Origin: CAXDOZ01 sp963991145
Lineage (GTDB): Bacteria; Bacteroidota; Bacteroidia; Chitinophagales; JABDMM01
NCBI GenBank assembly: GCA_963991145.1
Contig: CAXDOZ010000135.1
Coordinates: 1 to 5,874, forward strand
Direction: 5' to 3'
DNA length: 5,874 nucleotides
Shown here: piece by piece, positions 1 through 4,099 of the stretch
Position numbering within the stretch: position 1 is the first letter of the stretch
How the letters are laid out: each line of letters begins with the position of its first letter
Notes under the pieces: model-generated
What the model saw: the letters and a program-made list of their open reading frames with translations, nothing else
Told to the model about the DNA's origin: nothing
The model's database searches: none
Position numbers and translations under genes: made by a program

Positions 1-45
1 TCAGGAGAGTTGCTAGATACCAGCAAAGTTGCTGTGCTTAGATAG
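1..45 (+). CDS. Possible 3' end of an unidentified gene (truncated by window edge)
   Basis: Frame 1 on the plus strand is open from the first base to a TAG at 43-45 and would encode the tail SGELLDTSKVAVLR. The other two plus-strand frames close within the first 41 bases, at 14 and 39, and the minus strand shows no coherent tail either. Fourteen open codons can arise by chance, so this is only a suggestion. In its favour, the stop sits on the first GATAGG unit of the left repeat array, just as the GSCFA stop sits on the last unit of the right array. The family cannot be named from 14 residues. Confidence 0.25.
   Translation, partial: SGELLDTSKVAVLR
21..34. repeat. Short inverted repeat (CAGCA/TGCTG)
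   Basis: CAGCAAAGTTGCTG forms a 5-bp perfect stem with a 4-nt loop. No T-run follows it, so it does not look like a rho-independent terminator. It would lie inside the possible gene tail at 1-45. A short dyad like this is common by chance. Confidence 0.25.
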
Positions 46-67
46 GGCAGATAGGACAGATGTTACA
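41..67. repeat. Degenerate 9-bp tandem repeat (GATAGG-type), left flank of the four-helix cassette
   Basis: Three consecutive 9-bp units are visible: GATAGGGCA (41-49), GATAGGACA (50-58) and the more diverged GATGTTACA (59-67). The shared core is GATAGG. The same core, in the opposite orientation (CCTATC on the plus strand), builds the 8-bp array at 538-579 on the other side of the four-helix-bundle gene. The first unit overlaps the TAG that may end an upstream gene. In a read-through transcript the two GATAGG cores could pair with two CCTATC cores of the right array, enclosing the gene in a long stem-loop. That pairing is inference. Confidence 0.6.
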
Positions 68-112
68 GATGCTTCTTTCGTTTGCAAATTGAGACTTTAC
101 TCTTGATAGTGA

Positions 113-128
113 AATACTCTCGAGTATT
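113..128. promoter_or_regulatory. 16-bp palindrome-like dyad upstream of the four-helix gene
   Basis: AATACTC (113-119) and GAGTATT (122-128) are perfect inverted 7-mers separated by TC, 45 bp before the ATG at 173. As DNA this could be an operator half-site pair. As RNA it could form a 6-bp hairpin with a CTCG loop in the leader. No clean Bacteroidota promoter (TTTG, then about 19 bp, then TAnnTTTG) was found around it; a lone TTTG lies at 81-84. The function is inferred only from position and symmetry. Confidence 0.3.
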
Positions 129-172
129 GATTTGTAGGGAGGGAATCAAAGATTGATGTTTCTCTTTGAGTT

Positions 173-535
173 ATGAAAAGAGACTTTGAGAAGGGGAATG
201 AGGTACTTGATTTGAGTTTCAAATTTGCGTGTAAGATTGTTCAGCTTAGTAGAGATCTACAATCAATAAAGGAATACAACATAGCGAATCAAGTTTTGAG
301 GTCTGGAACTTCAATTGGTGCAAATATAAAGAAGGCCCAGTTTCCGGAGAGTAGAAAGGACTTCTATCACAAAATGAAAATTGCTGCCAAAGAAGCTAGT
401 GAAACAGAGTTCTGGATCGATTTAATAATTAAGACTGAGCTTGTTCCAATTAGTCAAGAAATTCAAGATGAGATCAAATCGATAATCTATTTACTGATCA
501 GAATTCTTGAATCAACAAAAAGAGGTATGAACTAA
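173..535 (+). CDS. Four-helix-bundle protein, S23/IVP family (TIGR02436-like)
   Basis: A 120-residue protein, the usual length for this family of small helical-bundle proteins. Members were first seen as ORFs inside 23S rRNA intervening sequences and are distantly related in fold to the Avd accessory protein of diversity-generating retroelements. The diagnostic core is present: LRSGTSIGANIKKAQ (residues 42-56), then SRKDFYHKM (60-68) and IAAKEASETEFWIDLI (70-85). There is no signal peptide or membrane segment, so it should be cytoplasmic. The biochemical role of stand-alone members is not established; RNA or nucleic-acid binding is a reasonable guess. The ATG at 173 lacks a Shine-Dalgarno, and the nearby ATG at 156 is out of frame. 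GC content is about 34% by hand count, lower than the neighbouring genes. GATAGG-type repeats lie on both sides in opposite orientation, and the gene is convergent with the GSCFA gene 42 bp away. It reads as an accessory cassette. Confidence 0.92.
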   Translation: MKRDFEKGNEVLDLSFKFACKIVQLSRDLQSIKEYNIANQVLRSGTSIGANIKKAQFPESRKDFYHKMKIAAKEASETEFWIDLIIKTELVPISQEIQDEIKSIIYLLIRILESTKRGMN

Positions 536-537
536 AT

Positions 538-579
538 TCCGCCTATCCGCCTATCCGCCTATCCGCCTATCCGCCTATC
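538..579. repeat. Perfect 8-bp tandem array (GCCTATCC)n, right flank of the four-helix cassette
   Basis: The stretch is perfectly periodic with an 8-bp unit, GCCTATCC, from 538 to 579, about 5.25 copies. It fills essentially the whole 42-bp gap between the stop of the four-helix gene (533-535) and the GSCFA gene, and its last bases are part of the GSCFA stop codon (TGA, 580-578 on the minus strand). Read on the minus strand the unit is GGATAGGC, which contains the GATAGG core of the left array at 41-67. The array has no inverted symmetry and no T-run, so it is not a classical terminator. Perfect identity between units suggests recent expansion or slippage. Confidence 0.95.
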
Positions 580-1564
580 ATTCAAACACCTTCCTGTAAT
601 CACCGAGCTCCAAACCCGGTTGTGCTTTCTCTAAAAGGTCGATCGTATTTAAAACATTTTGCTTGAAGACCAGATGGGCTTCGCTGTCCGGATTGATCGG
701 TCGGTGCATGGCAGCTTTTTTAATTTCGATCACTGCTTTCATGGTGTCAGCAGCTGAATTTGAAATAGCTGAGTTCGCATATTTTTCCCAAACGTATTCA
801 ATCCCCTGCTCGCTCGGATGAACCATATCCTTATCAAAGAATCTGTAATCACGAAGATCGTCGAGCATGAGCTCATAGGCGGGGAAGTACTCTACACATT
901 CAAATGCGCCACTGAGTTGATGAGCTAATTCGATTAGCCTTGACTTGCTTAAGCTATTCTGGGAAAATCCTTGCTGCAGATAACGAACAGGACTTACCGT
1001 TAAATGGATCTGCTCAATTGCTGTTTCATTGATCAATCTACCGATCAGTGCATTCCAGACCGGAAAACCCTCATTGGATTCCATTAGCCTGTGATCAAAA
1101 GTAGATTGAGGGAACTTATGGCAATTCGCCACTATTGAACCATCGGAGCGAAGCGACCAGAGACCAGATGTCCCGAATGTGAGAAGCAAGGTCTTGCTCT
1201 CTTTTAAGCCCTTACGGGCCGATTCCAAACTGCTGTTCATTAATTCAACAGCCTGCTTAGGATCTACTGCCGAGAATCTTCCGTGAAACATCCAGTGATG
1301 AAACAGTCCTTCCGGACCCTGTTGCAAGTCCTCTTCACCTATTAGACCGTCGCTGAGTAGCATTTCTATTCCGGCAGCAATGGAGAGGGGATTATAAAGT
1401 ATTCCGAAGGGGTTGATATTAACCTTGAAAGCGAGACTCTGAAGCCTTTCCCCCATTCTTTCTGCGAAGCAAGAACCAATTGCAATAATTGGCGTTGAGT
1501 AGTCAATTTGTCCCTTGAGTAAATCGGGTTGGAGCTCTGTCCTGAAGTTTCTGCCTGTATCCAT
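578..1564 (-). CDS. GSCFA domain-containing protein (predicted SGNH-hydrolase-like enzyme)
   Basis: A 328-residue protein matching the GSCFA family (PF08885) over nearly its full length. The name-giving motif GSCFAE is at residues 30-35 after a short hydrophobic strand, followed by NPFGILYNPLSIA (51-63), LLTFGTSGLW (127-136), ANCHKFP (146-152), LTVSPVRYL (188-196), NSLSKSRLI (203-211) and LRDYRFFDKDMVHPS (237-251). GSCFA proteins are placed with SGNH/GDSL-type hydrolases; Ser31 as nucleophile and Asp246/His249 as acid and base are inferred from that fold. The substrate is unknown. No signal peptide is visible, so it is probably cytoplasmic. An in-frame TAA lies two codons upstream of the ATG (1564), so the gene cannot start earlier on this frame. 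No Shine-Dalgarno is seen. It is divergent from the synthase gene with a 29-bp spacer, and its stop codon is fused to the 8-bp repeat array. Confidence 0.93.
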   Translation of the reverse strand: MDTGRNFRTELQPDLLKGQIDYSTPIIAIGSCFAERMGERLQSLAFKVNINPFGILYNPLSIAAGIEMLLSDGLIGEEDLQQGPEGLFHHWMFHGRFSAVDPKQAVELMNSSLESARKGLKESKTLLLTFGTSGLWSLRSDGSIVANCHKFPQSTFDHRLMESNEGFPVWNALIGRLINETAIEQIHLTVSPVRYLQQGFSQNSLSKSRLIELAHQLSGAFECVEYFPAYELMLDDLRDYRFFDKDMVHPSEQGIEYVWEKYANSAISNSAADTMKAVIEIKKAAMHRPINPDSEAHLVFKQNVLNTIDLLEKAQPGLELGDYRKVFE

Positions 1565-1593
1565 ATCTTAGGGCGAAGGTAATCAAGCAATAG
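1565..1593. promoter_or_regulatory. 29-bp divergent spacer between the GSCFA and FabH-like genes
   Basis: Two opposite-facing start codons (ATG at 1564 on minus, ATG at 1594 on plus) are only 29 bp apart. Promoter elements for both genes cannot fit here without extending into the 5' coding part of the opposite gene. No clean TTTG / TAnnTTTG pair was found for either direction. GAAGG at 1575-1579 is a weak Shine-Dalgarno candidate for the plus-strand gene but lies 14 nt from its ATG, further than usual. Confidence 0.35.
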
Positions 1594-2598
1594 ATGAAAC
1601 AATACCGTGCACGACTAACAGGAATAGGTCATTTTGTTCCAGAGCGAATTGTAAGCAATGAAGAGCTCACCAATTATATGGATACAAGTGACGAATGGAT
1701 CACTGAACGAACAGGGATCAAAGCCCGTAGATTCTTTAATCCCGAAGAAGACTCTGTATCCAATATGGGTACTCGTGCCGCCCTTAAAGCCATGGAAATG
1801 GCCGGGAAGAAACCTGAGGATATTGATTTCATCATCTTCTCAACACTGAGTCCTGATTACAATTTTCCCGGTTCGGGAGTTCTGGTCCAGGATCAATTAG
1901 GGTGCCCAAATATTGGTGCTCTTGATGTTCGCGCTCAGTGTTCCGGATTCGTTTACGGACTGTCTGTAGCCGATCAGTACATAAAGACAGGCATGTACAA
2001 AACCATCCTCGTCATTGGTTCAGAGATCCAGAGTAATATCATGGAGCTGAGTGATCGTGGACGAAATATGTCGGTGATCTTTGGTGACGGTGCCGGAGCG
2101 GCAGTTATTGAAGCCACCGAGGAAGAAGGAGTGGGGATCCTGTCAACCCACCTTCATTCAGATGGATCTCAGGCAAGAGAGCTTATGCTCGAGCATCCGG
2201 GATCTCGTTTGAAAACACGCATGACAGCGGAAATGATCGAGGACGGTTCCATGCTTCCTTATATGAATGGAAATAAGGTCTTCAAGATCGCAGTTACGAA
2301 GTTTCCTGAAGTGATCAATGAAGCTCTGAATGCAAATGGTTTGACTGCAGAAGATATCAACCTTCTGATCCCTCACCAGGCGAATATCAGAATCGCTCAA
2401 TTTGTACAAAAGAAAATGGGCTTGCGCGATGATCAGGTCTTCAATAATATTCAGAAGTACGGCAATACCACTGCTGCCTCAATTCCTTTGGCTTTCTCAG
2501 AAGCTTATGAAAATGGGCTGGCCAAAAAAGGAGACCTGATTTGTTTTGCTGCCTTTGGTTCTGGATTTACCTGGGCGAGCTGCCTAATGCGTCTCTAG
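1594..2598 (+). CDS. fabH: Beta-ketoacyl-ACP synthase III (FabH-like)
   Basis: A 334-residue condensing enzyme of the FabH family. FabH joins an acyl-CoA primer to malonyl-ACP, the first condensation of type II fatty-acid synthesis in the cytoplasm; in Bacteroidota the primers are often branched. The catalytic triad is complete: Cys116 in DVRAQCSGF, His261 in LIPHQANIR, Asn291 in YGNTTAAS. Other family signatures are TSDEWITERTGI (31-42), FGDGAGAA (163-170) and the C-terminal FGSGFTW (321-327). It is longer than E. coli FabH (317 residues); the Cys-to-His spacing is 145 against 132 there, so about 13 extra residues lie between them, probably in the charged stretch near 185-225. An in-frame TAG directly precedes the ATG, which fixes the start. 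The plsX/rpmF neighbours common for a housekeeping fabH are absent, so it may be a second copy or serve a specialised acyl pathway; the symbol is by family. Its stop overlaps that of the convergent porP/sprF-type gene. Confidence 0.93.
   Translation: MKQYRARLTGIGHFVPERIVSNEELTNYMDTSDEWITERTGIKARRFFNPEEDSVSNMGTRAALKAMEMAGKKPEDIDFIIFSTLSPDYNFPGSGVLVQDQLGCPNIGALDVRAQCSGFVYGLSVADQYIKTGMYKTILVIGSEIQSNIMELSDRGRNMSVIFGDGAGAAVIEATEEEGVGILSTHLHSDGSQARELMLEHPGSRLKTRMTAEMIEDGSMLPYMNGNKVFKIAVTKFPEVINEALNANGLTAEDINLLIPHQANIRIAQFVQKKMGLRDDQVFNNIQKYGNTTAASIPLAFSEAYENGLAKKGDLICFAAFGSGFTWASCLMRL
2595..2598. other. Overlapping stop codons of two convergent genes (CTAG)
   Basis: The palindromic tetramer CTAG supplies the TAG stop of the FabH-like gene (2596-2598, plus) and the TAG stop of the PorP/SprF-type gene (2597-2595, minus). 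There is no intergenic space for a terminator, so each transcript must run into the 3' end of the other gene. Confidence 0.95.
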
Positions 2599-3689
2599 AA
2601 AGTACCCAGAGGGTTTCCATTATAAGTAGGACAGGTCTTCCAACGCTTATTCTTATTGATAAGCTTGGTCGCCTCATGTGGGATCAATACAGTGAAACTG
2701 AATTCGAGTGAACCTCCTGGTCTGAACGTAAGTCCCTTGATATCTACATCGTAAGAAACTCCTACCTGATACTGCCAGTTATTCTTACCCATAAGGCCGG
2801 TATTCCCCAAAGTGAAAATGAAACTGTTTGTATTGCTCTGTGGAGTGAACTTCCTGCTTCGGTAGTACAATCCGATATAAATCGGCTTGGTGTAGATCGG
2901 GCGATTCCAGATATAAGTTCTGTTGGTCACGTAAAGTGTAGTTCCAAAAACATGTGTCTTAAATTGATCCTGAGCCTGGAATAAGTATTTAGGAACCAGG
3001 AAGAATTTATCCTCTATGATCGCAAAGCTCTGATCTGTTTGGAAGGTATGCTTGATAGGTAGCAAAGTCTCAATTCCGCTCAAAGAGACATCCGGGCGAA
3101 CAAGGTGAGCCACCGAATAACCGATTTCCATACTCCACCAATCGGTGATATTAGCCTGGGTTTTGACTCCTACATCAACATCGAAATACTGAACGTTTCC
3201 TTGCTGTCCCGGCTGGAACATGGTTGGATTTACAATTCCCAGTTCAGGGTCTAACTGATCACTAAAAGTGAATTGACTGTAGTCAACTGTGAGGAAATTA
3301 TAAGACAGCCTCGTACCAAAATAGAGATTGAAGTTCTCTGTTCCGGTTGGAGTGTGCCATGAGTAGAACAATCCCATTGTGGTGTACTTCAATCGGCCCT
3401 CTCCTTCAATATCCTGAAGCAGGTTAAAGCCAATGCCACCAACCACGAGGTTCTTTAATGCAAAATCAGTGAAGGCATCATAAGTACTTACCGGTCCGGG
3501 GAATGATTTACCTGGAGTGGCAAGCCACTGATTACGGTAGTTTACTCCCATTCGAGTACCATTCGCCTCCCCGGCTGCTGCCGGATTATAATAAAGCGGA
3601 TTAGCGTCGAATTGCGAGAACTGCGGGTCCTGAGCATCGAGCCTTAAGGCTCCCAGAACCAATAGTAAGCAAATGATTAACTGCTTCAT
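2595..3689 (-). CDS. Type IX secretion system membrane protein, PorP/SprF family
   Basis: The protein is 364 residues when started at the ATG at 3689. This start gives a classic signal peptide: MKQ, a hydrophobic core LIICLLLVLGAL, and a predicted signal peptidase I site after LDA (residue 19). The mature protein opens with QDPQFSQFDANPLYYNPAAAG, in parts the hallmark of the PorP/SprF family (TIGR03519): QDPQFSQF, then NPLYYNPAAAG, then MGVNYRNQW. The rest is rich in alternating aromatic/polar strands typical of an outer-membrane beta-barrel, followed by a basic tail with KTCPTY and a terminal Phe. SprF-like proteins assist export of type B C-terminal-domain substrates through the T9SS. The gene directly upstream on the same strand (92 bp gap) encodes such a substrate, so the two probably form an operon and a dedicated pair. 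The frame stays open to an ATG at 3767, but those 26 extra charged residues would bury the signal peptide. A paralogue-specific name (sprF or porP) cannot be assigned. Confidence 0.93.
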   Translation of the reverse strand: MKQLIICLLLVLGALRLDAQDPQFSQFDANPLYYNPAAAGEANGTRMGVNYRNQWLATPGKSFPGPVSTYDAFTDFALKNLVVGGIGFNLLQDIEGEGRLKYTTMGLFYSWHTPTGTENFNLYFGTRLSYNFLTVDYSQFTFSDQLDPELGIVNPTMFQPGQQGNVQYFDVDVGVKTQANITDWWSMEIGYSVAHLVRPDVSLSGIETLLPIKHTFQTDQSFAIIEDKFFLVPKYLFQAQDQFKTHVFGTTLYVTNRTYIWNRPIYTKPIYIGLYYRSRKFTPQSNTNSFIFTLGNTGLMGKNNWQYQVGVSYDVDIKGLTFRPGGSLEFSFTVLIPHEATKLINKNKRWKTCPTYNGNPLGTF

Positions 3690-3781
3690 CTTTAGCTGTT
3701 TACGAATCCCGCTCCTTAGTGATTCACCTAAGCCAAAACTTCTTTCTCTGTGTAGATCTCTTTTCATGTTTCTGCTTAAGG
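3690..3781 (-). promoter_or_regulatory. 92-bp spacer between adhesin-like gene and PorP/SprF gene, with imperfect dyad
   Basis: No Bacteroidota-type promoter (TTTG with a properly spaced TAnnTTTG) and no hairpin plus T-run were seen, which favours co-transcription of the two genes. An imperfect dyad lies at 3715-3732: CTTA/TAAG and GTGA/TCAC arms with one bulged base and a one-base centre, better read as DNA symmetry than as an RNA hairpin. An AAGGAG sequence on the minus strand lies about 25 nt before the PorP/SprF ATG, too far for a normal ribosome site. Confidence 0.3.
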
Positions 3782-4099
3782 TTATCGAATGACTGTTACT
3801 GTTCCGAAGCGTTTAAAGCCTCCGTTTCCATATTGCATTCCCTGCCATACGGTGCCATCGAGGAAGGTGGCTTCACACTTCCACATATAGGCATCCTGAG
3901 GAACAAGAGCTCCGTTAAATGTTCCATCCCAGAATTCAGCTGGTTCGGTATCGATCAATAGGGTGGACTCCCATAGGAGCTCTCCCCAGTTGTTGTAAAC
4001 ACTGATGTGATAGGTCTCAAGTCCAACTCCTTTAGGCTGGAAGACTCTCACCTCACCAACTCCAAACTCAGGACTCAATGCATTAGGGATAAATAGGCC
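3782..4099 (-). other. CHU_C / gliding-motility-associated C-terminal (type B) sorting domain
   Basis: This part of the large gene encodes the last 105 residues plus the stop. The pattern FIPNALSP, VYNNWGELLWES, FWDGTFNG, VPQDAYMWKCEATF, DGT and a final GTVTVIR matches the family known as CHU_C (PF13585) / TIGR04131. Known members are cargo signals for the type IX secretion system and, unlike type A signals, depend on a SprF-like partner. The complete domain with a natural stop shows that the 3' end of the gene is intact. Confidence 0.88.

Noticed and set aside
173..535. Diversity-generating retroelement (Avd with reverse transcriptase and variable repeat)
   Set aside because: The fold relationship is only distant. 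No reverse transcriptase, template repeat or variable-repeat target gene is visible in the window.
173..535. True 23S rRNA intervening sequence
   Set aside because: The flanks are protein-coding (GSCFA on the right) and contain no recognisable rRNA sequence.
538..579. CRISPR array or rho-independent terminator at the 8-bp repeats
   Set aside because: Units are 8 bp with no spacers, so it is not CRISPR. There is no inverted symmetry or T-run, so it is not a classical terminator.
1366..1602. 78-residue minus-strand reading frame overlapping the GSCFA gene
   Set aside because: It lies in another frame of a well-supported gene and has no family-like features.
2158..2409. 83-residue minus-strand frame inside the FabH-like gene
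   Set aside because: Antisense to the catalytic region of a complete enzyme gene, with no independent evidence.
3690..3767. In-frame N-terminal extension of the PorP/SprF gene starting at the ATG at 3767
   Set aside because: The extra 26 residues are charged and would place the signal peptide internally. Starting at 3689 gives a typical signal peptide and the expected mature N-terminus.
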